From Rhyacichthys aspro (taxonomy: Eukaryota > Chordata > Actinopteri > Gobiiformes > Rhyacichthyidae): a DNA stretch of 64,000 nt. Position 1 is the stretch's first letter, and each line of letters opens with the position of its first letter. Of the stretch, positions 1-12,500 are shown one piece after another. The stretch covers positions 19,384,756 through 19,448,755 of the forward strand of contig CM072166.1 in NCBI GenBank assembly GCA_036850595.1, written 5' to 3'. The notes beneath the pieces were generated by a model, which was not told the DNA's origin, searched no databases, and saw only the letters and a list, made by a program, of their open reading frames with translations. A program made the translations under genes and the position numbers.

Positions 1-1960
1 GTGGCCGTGTTTGATTAGAAGTTGTGCAAATCTGTGACTGGATGGTAGCAACCATGGGTGCTGCTCCTTATAGCTCATGTCCCACTGATGCAGCCTTCCG
101 CCCACACAGATTAACTCATCCTCGTCCAGAAATGGTTTAAAGTCTCAGATTTTTTAATCCTTGTGCACATTTTCACCAGTTTTCAGTTCATTTATTTCCC
201 TTTTAAAACTGTCAAGTTGTGCTTTGTGTATCCGTACCTTTTCTGCATGTAACAGCACATCTGCTGTTAGTTCTCCCTTTTTTTCTCTTTGAGTGACAGT
301 TGTGAAGAAACCTTTGTATCTATGAAGTTACTCCTAGTACAGTTTGTAACTTGCTGTATTTCTCCAGCAAAGGTTCAGACACCACCTTTTCACTGTTACT
401 GAGATTTACTGCGACAAACTGTTTCCATTTTTTAGATGAACTGTGTATCCAGTACATAACGATCATGGAGTCTGACCACATTTTAAGTTGAGTGGTTTGC
501 ATGTTCAGCGGTTTCAAGTGATTAGTTGCCAGTCACATTTCCTGAAACAAACATTTTACTCATATGGTACATGGTGTTAGGAATCCGATGGGATCAAATT
601 TTCTGGCAGATGATCTCAAAACACTCCTCTTTGTGTTGTCTTTCCCTTTCAAAATGCTCATTACGTGATTGAGATTAAAGACAAAGTCATCTGTGTCTGG
701 TCTCCATACCAGACCAAGTACTTTCAGCACAGTGCCATGTGTTTCTGTTTCTTGTGTAGAGTCAAGGGAACTGTTGGACCATTTGATTTTCAGTTCGGGA
801 GAGTTTGTTGTCCACTTACACAAGTTCATGTTGGCAGCAGCCAGTATCTGTTTTGCTCCTGTTGTGAGCTCAAATGCCTCTTCCACATTACTTGAGCTGG
901 CAATCAGATCGTACACATACAGTGAATCTCTCATTGTGTTTACAGTATGTGGTTGGGTGTGTGATTGTGGCAGCAAGTAAGAATGGACTTGACGTTACTC
1001 CAAACACCCCATGTGTCTCTGTGCCTTCAGCATCTGGTGGTCCTGTAAGCCACGAGAATCTCACAGCATCTCTGTCACTTTCAACTATGGAGATCTGCAG
1101 GAAAGTTTTAGTAATGTCTGCTGTGAAGGCTACGGGATTTTGTCTGAATCTGATTAAAATGCTTATGAGGTCAGGGTTCAGGTTTGGGCCAGGCAAAAAA
1201 CAGGCATTTAAGGAGAGACAGCCTTCTTCATGCGAGCATCAAACACTACTCTCAGTTTGGTTGTTACCTTGTCCTCTCTGATTACAGCATGGTGAGGCAA
1301 GTAGTATGTCACTTTGTTTTCTGTATCTGTTTTATGGCTTGGTTCTGGCACATCTCCACAAATGCCTTGCTCAACATAGTCCTCAAAAACATCATTGTAG
1401 CTATTGAACAGTGTCACGTCAGATTTTAGTTTTCCTTTCAAAGTGTCAAATCTTTTTTGAGCAACTTTCATGTTCTCTGAGAGTTCAGGTGTATCTTGGG
1501 ATCATGGCAATGCTACTTCATGACGCTCATTAACCTCTCAAAGCTTTCTTTGGCTTTTGTGTTGTCTGGTGTTTCCTCACCTTTAGTGGAGATTCCAAGT
1601 GACTCTGTTTCGCAAAATGCTCGTAAGTGGTTGGAAATCTCGACAGTACAGTCACTTACTCCAATGTTCATGCAGGCAGCCTCGTTCATGCTGGACATAA
1701 TGACTGGTCCTTGTACTGCCCAACCAAATCTGGTTTCCACAGCCACTAGAGCTTCTGACAGTCTTTCAGTTTTACCGGTGACAACTACCAGTAGTAGTCT
1801 GTTCCAATGAGTACTGAGAGTTCCAAATCATCCTTGTCGCCTGCTGACACATCTCATTTTTCAGGGGTCTGTTTGGCTGCATGTGGAATGACTGAGGAAA
1901 CTACAACATCACTTATGACCTCTGCAGTATCTGTGGTTTCTGTTTTTTTGCTTTTGTCAC
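1..1960 (-). pseudogene. BEL/Pao retrotransposon pol remnant (broken)
   Basis: Reading from high to low coordinates on the minus strand, the pieces appear in pol order. They are a linker with ETRFGWAVQGPV (1513-1746), the RT entry with YLPHHAVIREDK and LRVVFDA (1208-1471), the RT middle with FTADITKTFLQI (888-1196), the RT active-site region and FDPIGFLTP (560-976), an RNase H-like piece with WSDSMIVMYWI (320-517), and the start of the integrase zinc-binding region with VGGRLHQWDMSY and an HR/LLIKHGH pair (about 1-125). These are family hallmarks of BEL/Pao. At least five frame breaks separate them. The expected YVDD catalytic motif reads YVYD. I found no aspartic-protease DSG motif between gag and the linker. 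The element runs off the left window edge, so the rest of the integrase and the 3' LTR are not visible. Confidence 0.88.
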
Positions 1961-2792
1961 ACACTACAGCAACGTGTCTTCTTCCACAATTAGTGCATGT
2001 CACATTTTTGGACCTACAGTCTCAAGCAAGGTGCCTGGGTTTGAGACAAATGAAACACCTTCCCATTTTCTTTCCCTTTTTTTCTGATTGTGACTGTGTC
2101 CTCTGTGCACTGTTCTGACTTGTGACTGTTACAGAATAAGCAACTGTGAAGTGGCATATTTCAACTGCCTGTGTGGAGGGCAAGGCTGATGGCACATTTG
2201 CTCTTTTCCATTTTTCTTTGTTTGAGTCCGGTTTGTTATGTTGTTTCTGGTCAGCCTGTGCATCTTTGTTATTGCCTCCAGGTTTTGTCAAATGTGCTGC
2301 ACGTTCTCTACTCTCAACTTCTTGCTGCAGGAGAGTAACTAGCTTGTTAACATCCCATTCCTGTCCAATCTCTATTTTGCAAGCAAACTCAAGAGCAAGC
2401 TCATCAGGAACCATTTGTAGGAGTATGGGGCATAGTAAACCTCCATAGCTGTCTGACACAACACCTAGTGATTCTAATCTTATTATTTGCACTTCAATGT
2501 CATCAAAAAGTTGTCTCAGAGCAACAGCTTCTGAGGACCTTTTGACTGGACTTAGATTTAGTAACTTTCACATGTGTGCACTCACAATAAGGTCTTTTCT
2601 GACAAATCTTTGCACAAGCATGCCTATTGCAGTGTCATAGTTTGTGTCTGTTACCTTCAGCCCTGCAACAGCTCGTGCAGCTGATCCTGTGAGATAAGAC
2701 TTCAGGTAAGTGAACTTTTCAGTTTTGCTCAAATCTGGATTTTGGTGGATGGCATTCTCATATTGATCCCAAAACTCCTGCCACATGCACAC
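1961..2792 (-). pseudogene. BEL/Pao retrotransposon gag remnant
   Basis: Two minus-strand pieces encode a gag-like protein upstream of the BEL/Pao pol remnant. The piece at 2568-2792 has WDQYENAIHQNPDLSKTEKF and YLKSYLTGSAARAVAGL, the conserved gag core of this superfamily. The piece at 2022-2492 ends in a zinc knuckle (CFICLKPRHLA). A second knuckle-like stretch (CTNCGRRHVAVVC type) continues in another frame below 2020. The frames are broken between the two pieces and before pol. No 5' LTR could be defined to the right of 2792. I regard it as a dead copy. Confidence 0.82.
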
Positions 2793-5099
2793 TTTACATT
2801 TGTTTATTTAGAGCCTTGGTAGTTTTACTGAGTGTCTAAACCGTTTCATTTGTCTACAACAAAAGAAACTGTTGGTCTCCCATACAAAAATGTTCTAGAT
2901 GTTTTTTTTGCTCTGTGTCCATCCTCATTTTTCCCATATAAATGATATGTTGATATTAATGCAACTGATCAAATGATTCACATTTGAGCCAAATCGAGTT
3001 GTATCACTTTCATGTTAGGTGGCGAGCAACAAAAACAGAAACACCTTTTAATATTCTGCAAAACGTTTAAAGTTTTTTTTATTGATATCTTATTTTAAAA
3101 TTAAAATTTATGATGGCTGACCTACTGTTGGTTATGTGGCTCCGCCACAATACAGTTTTTTTGTTCAGACTGAAATGACTCAAATTTCGTTTCTTGAAAT
3201 TCGACTTGACCTTCACTTTCGGGACACCCCTTTTTATTTATTTATTTTTTCTATTTTGCACAAAATGTAAACATTTTTACCCGGCTACCAGTACATGGTA
3301 AGTTTTTGTTTTTATGGAAAGTGACCTAAAAATCAGAATTTTCATAAAAAGGAGAATAATGTATTTGTGCGCTTTGGTCATTTACTTCATTAGTGTGCAC
3401 ACTTCCAGTTTGCAGTTCCAGTAGGCTCAGGCCCAAAACTGACACTATAAAACTGGAAGGATAGAACCATAAACATTTTAAAAAGACAACTGAAGAATTA
3501 AAACCAAACTGATCTGCAGATTGCCTGTGTGGATAGAGATATGTTATAACACACGTGGAAAGTAGGCTATTTATTTTAATGTGAATGTCCTTTTTCAAAT
3601 AAAAACAGTTCAGGGGTTACCCAAACAACAGTGTGGAGAAACTGTTTCATAAACGTGAAGCTCAAGCCATATTATTTATGTCACAAAAGTGTTATTTAAC
3701 AGTTATTAGCGAGGGCATAATGTTTTCCAGGCGTTTTGAAAAAGCTGGCTGAAGTTGTCATGTAAAGGTCAAAAGTCTGACACCTGGAAGAATATCACTG
3801 AACACTGCTGTCTGTGAACAAAGGTTCGCTATACTGTTGCATGTTTACACATTATTTATGTTTAGCCTTCCAGTCTTTATTTCTTGTCGCTCAGCCTCTT
3901 CCAGGCCAGCCATCACCTATATGTTCTGTGGAGATAACTGGATCCACTCCCACTATGCAAACTGAGATCTTATAAGCACATTTAGAATTTTATCTTTATT
4001 AGTCAGTCCTTAGGAATAATTGTAAGTGATTTTAAAGGTGCAATATTTCTTGTTTGTTGAGGAGATGTTGGTTTCTGGCCTGATAGTGACCAAGATGTAC
4101 ATTTGTGTAGTTTTCTTTTTTTTCCTTTCATGCTGGCCTTTGACCACTGGACCAGACCAGTTTTGGCAGTACAAATGGAAAGATTAGCATAACGCATTGA
4201 TTTGAAAAGGGGTTAAAAGTGTAGATGCAAACAGGCACATTTCGGTCGTGTGTTTAACTTTCTTAGTTTTTTGGATTCTCAGAAGCTTTTGTGCTTTCTG
4301 CCAATGCCAATACAAACATAGTTGGTTATGTCATACTGTCATGAGGCTATGATTTTATGATGAAGCTGCAGCATGACATAATGAAACAAATGGAACAGAA
4401 AATCTTCACATTTTTTACACAACATAACATTTTCTGCCCTATTTCTGTTGTGGTGTTGTGTTACTGGGTCCTCTCCAAACTGGGAATTGCACAGATTCAT
4501 GTTTTAGGATATTTGTTATTGCAACTTTTACTGTGGCCATTTCAAATCCTTTAAGATGACAAATTGTGCATGGTCAAAAGGCAGTTCACCTTCCCACTAA
4601 AGAGATTAGCTGATGACCAACCAAACCAATACACCATCCCTCAACATGCATTTTAATAAGACCTCTCTGTTTTACACAGACTGGTCCAGGCACAGTCTCT
4701 TCTCTCTGTACCCTACCCTGTCTCTTTTTTCTCAGTGCACAGGCTATTTTTCCTGTAGTGATGTTTCTTTTCCTGTTAAAAGTTTTCTTTATAAATAAAA
4801 TGTTTATTTATTTATAAAGAGATGTTTGAAGCGGGTCTCTGTGGCACTCCTGCAGAGTGCAACACAGTGGAAAGAGCACTTGGTTGTTTTTCTTCTGCTC
4901 ACAATCTATTCTAATGGTTGACTTTGATAAAAGCTAATGTAGGCCTAGCTCCATATTATAAACCCAAATCAGCTTTTGTTTTGCATGGATTTACTTCTGT
5001 TGTCTTATTCAGTCTTTACATATGTTAAAATACCTGTGTCTTTTTGTGCATTATTAATCACCCCTACTGAACCGAGGTTAGTCCACCTCATGGCAAGAT
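2793..5099. other. No gene recognised
   Basis: AT-rich DNA between the BEL/Pao remnant and the DIRS element. The short open frames here have no recognisable motif, no plausible splice-site pairs and low-complexity content. The 5' LTR of the BEL element could lie in the first few hundred bases, but I could not delimit it. Confidence 0.5.
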
Positions 5100-5128
5100 A
5101 GCGTCTCGGGTTACATGTCTGTAACCCT

Positions 5129-5337
5129 GTTCCCCGATAAAGCGGGAACGAGATGCTGCGTAGCATACGCTATGGGAAACATTGTTTGTCGGACCGTTTG
5201 TGAAGCTCGTGTGTCAAACACGCCAAAGGGATTTGGCCTGCTTATATACCTTGTGCTCAATCAACAGCACCTGCGAGATTGGGCGCACCTGGTTGATTGG
5301 GCTGGAAGGTATTAAAGGCACGTGACTGGAACAGTCC
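5129..5337 (+). repeat. DIRS left inverted terminal repeat
   Basis: Matches the reverse complement of 8881-9088, diverging only in the outermost 25 bases (CCCCGATAAAGCGGGAAC here against CCCCATCAAAAGCTAAAC there). That asymmetry of the outer ends is typical of DIRS termini. Confidence 0.85.
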
Positions 5338-5404
5338 CCAGATCAAGTTTGTCTTAAGACCGCCCAGACACGCCCATAGGGGCGGCACTGCAAACACAGC
5401 ATCT

Positions 5405-5460
5405 TGTTCCCTCTTAAGCTAAACTTCGATGCTGCGTAGCATACACTATGGAAACGAGAA
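5405..5460 (+). repeat. DIRS internal complementary region
   Basis: A short inner copy carrying GCTAAACTTCGATGCTGCG and ACTATGG. It matches the reverse complement of the right outer end (9033-9088) and part of the left end. In DIRS elements such a region is thought to template circular closure of the cDNA. Confidence 0.7.
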
Positions 5461-5531
5461 TACCAACGCCGCCGCCCCTGAAGTGTCTGGACCCCAAGGT
5501 AGTGTGTTGTGTGCACTAGGACCCAGGAGAC

Positions 5532-6249
5532 TCAAACACAACTGTGGGATGAAGACTCAAGGACAAGAGATCCTGGAGTCATATGAACATCCAAACTATA
5601 AAATTTGATTAAAGTGTGCGGAGAGGACCAGCCCGCCGAATCACAGATTAGTTGCAGAGGGACCCCCTTTGCCAGAGCCAAAGAGGAGCCCACCCCTCTA
5701 GTTGAATGAGCTCTGACACCTATAGGCGGGGGCTGACCACACACCTCATAGGCCAGAGCAATAGCGTCCCTCACCCAACGTGACATAGTCTGCTTAGTGG
5801 CCGCAGCCCCCTGCTGACGGCCCCCCGTAACACAAAAAGAGCTGCTTGGACTTGCGCCACTGTTCTGTGTGGCAAACATAAGTCTGAAGCGCACGTACTG
5901 GACACAGTAAATTAAGCTTCTCCTGCTACGGCGTAGTAAACGGCGGAGGACAGAAAGCTTCAAGAATAATGGGATTTTGAGCAGAAAAGGGAACTTTCGG
6001 GAGATAATTAGGGTGAGGATGCAATAAAACTTTGACCAGGCCCGGGGCAAAATCCAAGCAGGACAGTGACACCGATAAAGCCTGCAAATCCCCAATCCTC
6101 TTAAGAGAGGTAATGGCTATGAGAAAAAACAACTTCAAAGTCAGAAACCTGGCAGGTGCTGACTCCAGTGATTCAAAAGGGGCAGCCACCAGGCCCTCAA
6201 GTACAATAGCCAGGTCCCAGGAAGGGACAGTCATTTGAGAGCATAACAC
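5532..6249 (-). pseudogene. DIRS tyrosine recombinase, N-terminal part deleted
   Basis: Two overlapping minus-strand frames (5926-6249 and 5532-6095) carry the catalytic half of a tyrosine recombinase. The first Arg lies in SLKRIGDLQALS, His-x-x-Arg in AHSTRGV, a Trp in AGWSS and the nucleophile Tyr in FYSLDV. Immediately before VPSWDLAIVLEGL, the sequence jumps from the RNase H-side conserved motif APSTRRCYAL (near 6235). The segment that normally lies between these motifs, the core-binding N-terminal domain of the recombinase, is therefore missing. A frame change near 5930 also breaks the protein. Confidence 0.8.
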
Positions 6250-7456
6250 CGCCTAGTAGAGGGAGCTCTAGCACTCAAAATAGTATTAATGACAGGGGCT
6301 GGGAGTCCCACTTCCCTCAATTGGTCCCCCTCAGGGGCCAGACATACAGATTCCAGAGCTCTGGCCGGGGATGAAACACAGTCCCCTGCGCCTGAGAGAG
6401 GAGATTCCTCCTGGACGGAATTGGCCATGGCGAGCCATCGAGGAGAGCTATTATGTCTGAAAACCATATTCTGGTCGGCCAACAGGGCGCTATTAACAGG
6501 AGACAAGACCCGTGTTGACGGACCTTCGCCAGGACTCCTGGGAGGAGAGGAATTGGGGAAAACGCATAAAGACGCATGTCGGGCCACACATGCGCCATTG
6601 TGTCCAGACCCAGAGGAGCTGGAGGAGTCAGAAAGAAATAGAGGGGACATTGTGCAATCTCCACTTTGTAAAACTTCTCCCAAATCTGATTCACTATGTC
6701 GGGGTGAAGTCTCCACTCCCCGTGCGTTACAGCCTGTCTGGACAGTTAATCCGCCCCTACAGTCATGTGCCCAGGGATATAAATCGCTCTTAATGAGAGA
6801 AACTTGTCCTGAGCCCAGAGCAGAAGCTCCCGCGCTAGCTTGTACAAGCGGCACGAACACAGTCCGCCCTGATGATTTATATACGAGACCACCCCGGCCC
6901 GTAAGAGACGCGTCCGTCGTTAACATTTTGAGATGACAACATGGACCTAGAGTGAGACCCAGAGTGAGAAACTGGGGTCTGAACCACATAGACAGGGTAC
7001 GAAGCCCGCGGCGCGTAACCCTTATTTGCTCCAGGGGATTGGCTCTCAGATGAAATCTCCTGGCCCGAAGCCACAGCTGAAACAGTCTCATGTGCAAAAG
7101 GCCCAAAGGAACCACTGTGGACACAGCTGCCATGAGACCCAAAATTCTCGGAAAAGAGTGCACAGTGACCCCCTGGCCTAGCCTGACTTCCCCCAGTGCT
7201 CTCAATATAGACTCCACACGAGCAGGGGACAGACGCGCTCTATGGCCCCTTTGTCCAGCAGAACCTGCAGTTCCTGAGTCAGCACATGCGCCTGCTCCGC
7301 TCCTACGGAAGTGGAAACCACGCTGTTGAAGCGCGGAGGCCAACGCACAAACTGAATCCTGCAACCCCCCACGACGGTCCTGAGAACCCAAGGGGAGATG
7401 TGTGGCAGGGACACCCAGGCTGCCAGAGTCTCCGAGAGAGGCACCAACAGTGACAC
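6231..7456 (-). pseudogene. DIRS RT/RNase H remnant lacking the RT catalytic core
   Basis: The piece at 7202-7456 has the RT entry (LAAWVSLPHISPWVL, then ELQVLLDKGAIERV). In the other frame, 6231-7391 resumes with SPARVESILRALGEV, FPRILGLMAAVSTVVPLGLL and the RNase H-like LTTDASLTGRGGLV. In DIRS polyproteins the palm domain with the Y-x-D-D motif lies between GAIERV and the ARVESIL motif. Here the two motifs meet within about 20 bases near 7230, so the catalytic palm has been deleted. The piece then runs into the recombinase linker APSTRRCYAL. It cannot encode an active RT. Confidence 0.8.
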
Positions 7457-7546
7457 GTCATCTGATGGGGAGGGGGTGCCCGAGTTTCAGGACTTGGACT
7501 CGAAATTAGCTTTTTGGAAGGAGTGCATCGGTTAGCCCCCCAAGCC

Positions 7547-8848
7547 TTACGCAGGGGGGGGCATGCTCCGCAACACACACTCCTTCTGTGCGGCACAACG
7601 GGAAAAAGCTGGACCTGGCTGGGACCGAGTGGCCGACGGTCCCGGGACCTGAGCGCGGCGGGGGAGGAACCTCACAAACACTTCCTCGTAGCGCTTGGCC
7701 TCCCTAAATATCATAGCGACAGTATCAACAGCGTCGCTGAAGAGACCAGAGGGGGAGACCGGGGCATCAAGGAGGAAGGCACGGTCCTTCTCCTTAATGC
7801 CCGTGAGGTTCAGCCACTGATGCCTCTCCGTGGCAAACAGTGCGGCCATAGAGCGGCCGATGGCACAGGGTGTCTGCTTGGTCACCCAGAGAGACAGATC
7901 TGTGGCTCGGCGGAGCTCTAAAAACGCCTCTTGATGTAAAGACCCCCCCGCGCTCAGACCCTGCAGCAGGTCAGCCTGATACGCCTGTAACACAGTCATA
8001 GTGTGCAGCGCAGCACCAGCCTGACCCGCTGCTTGAAACGCCTTCCCCACCAGTGATGATGTCACACGGCACGGCTTGGTGGGGAGGATCGGTCTCTGCA
8101 AGGAGGACGATGTGCCAGGTGAGAGGTAGCCCACAAGGGCCTCCTCAACCTGAGGCATCGCTCCATAGCCCCGTGTTTCTGCCCCGTCAATAGCTGAATA
8201 GGTCAGCATTGAGGGAACAAAAACACGGGCTGAATATGGGCAATTCCACGAGTGAGTGAGCTCCTCGTGGAGATTACCAAAAAAGGGGAGAGGCCGCCGC
8301 TGAGGTCTCCCCTTTCGGCCACTCGACAGAAACCTGTCGTCTAAGCGCGAGCGCTTGGGGGAGCCCTGGCCCTGCGGCCAGTCTAGACTGAGCCGCTCCA
8401 CTGCCCTGGTGACAACCCCGAGCAGCTCCTCAAACTCCACCTCAGAGCGAGAGGAGCGCTGCGAGGCAGTGGCAGAGGGGGCCAAGGAGGAGGAGTCATC
8501 AGCCCCTTGCCCGGCGGCAACACGGGCCTCGTCCTCATCTGGCGGAAGTGCAAGGGACAGAGGACTCTCTGATCCCGGTGCCTCCCCCAGCTCCACACGC
8601 GACCCCCAGGATCTCAGCGGGGAAGTGTCGCGCAAGACCTTGATAGACAATAGGTCGCAGTGCTCACACTCCCCCGCTAGCCCAAGGGCCGCGTGTTCCT
8701 CCCCCAAGCACTGGAAGCAAAACACATGTAAGTCATCCTCTGCCAGCTGTCTCTGACAAGGAGGAATGCATTTTCTGATGTGCTCGCTTCCAATTTTCTT
8801 TTTCTTTTTTAAAAATTTATTTATTATCGCACACACAGAGCTCTGCAC
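7547..8848 (-). CDS. DIRS Gag-like protein (433-residue open frame)
   Basis: The longest open frame of the element, first in its transcription order. Near the N-terminus it has a cysteine-rich stretch (CIPPCQRQ, then FCFQCLGEEHAA and CEHC) typical of DIRS ORF1. An acidic, Ser-rich middle follows, then YSARVFVPSMLTYSAIDGAE and MTVLQAYQADLLQGL, which recur in DIRS ORF1 proteins. The first in-frame start is a GTG next to a lysine run. No good ATG is visible at that point, so the true start is uncertain. It lies just inside the right inverted repeat, which presumably holds the promoter. Confidence 0.7.
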   Translation of the reverse strand: MQSSVCAIINKFLKKKKKIGSEHIRKCIPPCQRQLAEDDLHVFCFQCLGEEHAALGLAGECEHCDLLSIKVLRDTSPLRSWGSRVELGEAPGSESPLSLALPPDEDEARVAAGQGADDSSSLAPSATASQRSSRSEVEFEELLGVVTRAVERLSLDWPQGQGSPKRSRLDDRFLSSGRKGRPQRRPLPFFGNLHEELTHSWNCPYSARVFVPSMLTYSAIDGAETRGYGAMPQVEEALVGYLSPGTSSSLQRPILPTKPCRVTSSLVGKAFQAAGQAGAALHTMTVLQAYQADLLQGLSAGGSLHQEAFLELRRATDLSLWVTKQTPCAIGRSMAALFATERHQWLNLTGIKEKDRAFLLDAPVSPSGLFSDAVDTVAMIFREAKRYEEVFVRFLPRRAQVPGPSATRSQPGPAFSRCAAQKECVLRSMPPPA

Positions 8849-8880
8849 ACACAGCAGTCTGAAGACAAACTGAGCTGGCG

Positions 8881-9088
8881 ACTGTTCCAGTCACGTGCCT
8901 TTAATACCTTCCAGCCCAATCAACCAGGTGCGCCCAATCTCGCAGGTGCTGTTGATTGAGCACAAGGTATATAAGCAGGCCAAATCCCTTTGGCGTGTTT
9001 GACACACGAGCTTCACAAACGGTCCGACAAACAATGTTTCCCATAGCGTATGCTACGCAGCATCGAAGTTTAGCTTTTGATGGGGAAC
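8881..9088 (-). repeat. DIRS right inverted terminal repeat
   Basis: Reverse complement of 5129-5337. It is upstream of the Gag-like frame and includes the TATATAAG-like box on the minus/plus palindromic stretch GGTATATAAGC (about 8966). Confidence 0.85.
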
Positions 9089-9574
9089 TTAAAGAGCCAC
9101 TAAGGAATATTAATTTGTACATCCTTTGAACTGGTTTGAGAATTGTAGCATGTTAGCTCCTGGACTCAACCATGTATAAATAACTCAACATTCTTCTATC
9201 AAAGGACAAAGGACCTATTTTTGACTCAGTGTATGTATTTGTTATTGTATTGTATTTAGTATCGTAACTGGAAGCAAAATGTTGGATTTGTTTTTATGAA
9301 CAGAATTTGAGTCCAGAACAGAACGAGGATCAGGCTGACATTGGTTCATATTAATGGTGGTGCAAAAATACAGAAAATATTGAGACATTGCTATTGCATC
9401 CCAAGGAAAATGATCTTAACTAACACTACACACAGTTATAACAGAAACACAGAGCCGCATCGGGTTTGTTTGGTAACATTCATATAACATCCATGAATGT
9501 GAGTTGTTTCTTTTCCCAGCCTGAGTATGATGTCTGTATCAGTATGAAACAGTGTCTATATTGTGAGTAGGCTG
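9089..9574. other. Unique DNA, probable 3' UTR of the CFAP119-like gene
   Basis: AT-rich sequence between the right DIRS terminus and the stop codon of the minus-strand CFAP119-like gene. It probably holds that gene's 3' UTR. I could not place a polyadenylation site. Confidence 0.4.
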
Positions 9575-12500
9575 TTAGTGCAGGTGAGTGGGGATGCCTT
9601 CCTCCAGCAGTGTCAGACCGTCAGGACCCAACACCTCCACAGTCCTCTACAAACAACACACATCATTTACATCAATTAAGCTCAAATTTCCAAATGCTTA
9701 GTTACTGCCCCTGCTGTCATTTCCATTTTCACCACATATCCAGAATTTCAAATCACAAAATAATCACTAAAAATGAATACACTCAGATTTCACTAAATTG
9801 GCCCACAACATCTGAACAGTTATCCATCAGACCTTACAGCAGGTAGGCCGTGGTGTCGGGTGAGTTGTAGAACAGGTGATTATGAATGTTGTGCAGGTAT
9901 GAATCTTATTGTGAATGTTTGTGGACCTAATGTCGTAGTGGTTCCGCCTGACACTCTCACAATGGATTTTCTGTGTATGAATCTCACCTCAGAGCCCAGC
10001 AGGATCTCCTCTTGGTGTGTGCTGAACAGAGCCTCATACAGTCTGTATCTCTGGAACAGACTGCAGACACAAGTGTTAGACAGCAGTCAAACAAAACAAA
10101 CAGAACTAAGCTCAACAGAGAATGAAACAGAAACACAGAATTGGGTTTTAGGCCACACTTAAGTATAATGTCTTTCTTATTGCTCTATATTTTTGGCAAT
10201 ATTTTATTTATAATTATATCACAGTAATATGTTCACTTGAACCACCACCTTACCATGGTGGAGGGGTTTGAGTACCTGAATGATCTTACTAGCTGTGTTG
10301 TTTGGGTCTACATATCCCTGGTAGGGTCTCCCATGGTAAAAAGGTCATAGATGATGGGTGCTTGTCGTGGCAGCGACTACCAAACCCTGTGGTAGACACC
10401 GGGAGTTATGGATGCCGTCAAGTGGAAGAAAAAGCCATATCAGGCTTGTTTGGCTTGTGGGACTCCTGAGGCAGCTGGCAGGTACTGGCTGGCCAAGCGG
10501 ACTGCAGCCCAGGTGGTTATGGAGGCAATAACTGTGGTCTAGGAGGAGTTCGGTAAGGCCATGGAGAAGCACTATGGGCTAGCCTTAAAGAGATTCTCGT
10601 CGCCTTAGTAGTGGGAAGCAGTGTTCCACTAACACTGTTTACGGGGGAAGTGGGCGGTTGTCGACCTTGCCTGAACCCTCTGGTTCCTCTTCTCAAGAAG
10701 AAGTGTAAACATATTGTTGTACATTCTATAAATACTACACTGGCTACTACACTTTTAAGCTGGGACAATATGATCAAATATTCAAAATTATGTTTAATGT
10801 TTAAAATTATTCATGGCTTGTCTTCTCCTCCTCTCAGCCAGTTTGTTAACATTAGAACATCATCATACCATGTCACTAGAGATGCAGCCAGAGGGGACTG
10901 CATTGTTCCACTTAGAAAAAGTGCATTTGGCCAGTGCTCTTTTGCAGTCACAGCTGCACATGAGTGGAACTGTATTAAATTTAACATCAGAGAAGCGACT
11001 TCCTATAATGTATTAAAAAAAAGGATTGGTTCATTGATAATCAGATCTGCCAACACTAAAGTGTTTTGTAGTAGTAGCCTAAAAGTAGCCTTTTGGCTAA
11101 TTCTGGTGCATTTACAGAAATGTGAATTCATGTACACTGTCCCTGTAATATAAACTAATAAATGAAAAATTAAATGAATCCACACTGGCTTTTCAGTAAT
11201 TGGTGTGCTCTGTATGTGCCCCCCTGTCTGTTTCAGGCGTGTAGATCAATGCCTTAAGCAGCTTATCGGTGCTGATGCTAAGACCATATGGACCTGCTGG
11301 GAGTGTACAGTTATCTCTGATGGAGGCATCAGTAAATTTATGTCACATTACTGCAGCACGAAGCAGACCTGTCTTTGATAAAGCCTATGAGAGCCTGTGC
11401 ATCCTCGCTGTTGAGAAGTGGAGAGGGGTCTTCCTCTGACGGGGGGCAGTGACAGGCAGCTGCTAATGCTTTGGCAAACTCCGACACATTCTCCACAAAG
11501 GTCATGTTCTTCTCTATACAACACACAGGTTTGGACAGGTTTACATCTGACTATGGACAAATGACAACCAAAGATCACTAAGGCTATGTCACATTCACAT
11601 TCACTTTCACATGTTTTACAAACAAATTTGGTATGTATTTCTTATGATTTTAAATTTCTAAAGCTATATCATTCAGCACATACAGCAGACAAAAGCACAT
11701 TACTTTTCCTGTGTTTTGACAGCGTGCAATGTGTGGACACAGAGTGGCACTAATCTAGTCTCAGAACAGGACTTAGCTTGTCTCTTGTCTGCTCTTTGAC
11801 CTTGATTGCTTTTTAAAATTAAAACGGTATGGTATCCTTAACATCCTTCACTATTTATTTCCAACTGATATAGCATAAACTGTATTTTATTATTCATTTA
11901 CTTTGTGGATTGACCAGATTCATTGTTTTAATACAGTTTTCAGTCTAAAACAAAACTAAAACACCCATGTAGACAGATGATGTAATTTATATTATATTAT
12001 ATTATATATATATATATATATACACTCTGTTCTACAACATGTTATTGAAAACACATTGGTGAGGATGTAGCCTAGTCTGAGGTTTGGTAGACTCTAAAAC
12101 ACAGCAGTAGCAGCAGCAGCACTGAAAACACAGCTGGAAATTTGTTTTATATTTATAGTTTACTGACACTGTTTCAGTGCTATGACTGCCATGATTTCTA
12201 TTTTATTTTGAAAATTTAAATGGAAAATTATCTAAAAACATTCTGAAAACACATTCTCTTGAGGCTGACCTGTGATGACCAGCGTGTGCAGCAGAGCCAT
12301 GATGAAAGATGTCTGAGTGGAGCTCAGGTGAGAGTCTCTGGCCCAGCTGAAGCCCAAGGTGTAGTAATCCAGCAGAGCAGCCTCCTTCATACAGGTCTGA
12401 GTATTCCTGAGGCCAAGCACCTCTGTCAGCAGTCTGGGGACGACAGGTCACACCTCAGACAACTCAGGAATAATGGTTTCAGCCAGACATTCTCACTTCT

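Larger units (their letters stand above)
5100..9088 (-). mobile_element. DIRS-type tyrosine-recombinase retrotransposon, internally deleted
   Basis: The element has inverted terminal repeats at 5129-5337 and 8881-9088. They are near-identical over about 200 bases (core GATGCTGCGTAGCATAC, then ATTGTTTGTCGGACC). A third short copy at about 5405-5460 joins the outer-end sequences, as expected for the internal complementary region of DIRS elements. All coding pieces lie on the minus strand in the order Gag-like, RT/RNase H, tyrosine recombinase. No target-site duplication was found, which is normal for DIRS. GC content is clearly higher than in the flanks. Two internal deletions (see the coding entries) make it non-autonomous. 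Confidence 0.85.

Noticed and set aside
6289..6936. 215-residue plus-strand open frame in the DIRS element
   Set aside because: Antisense to recognisable RNase H and recombinase motifs; no motif of its own.
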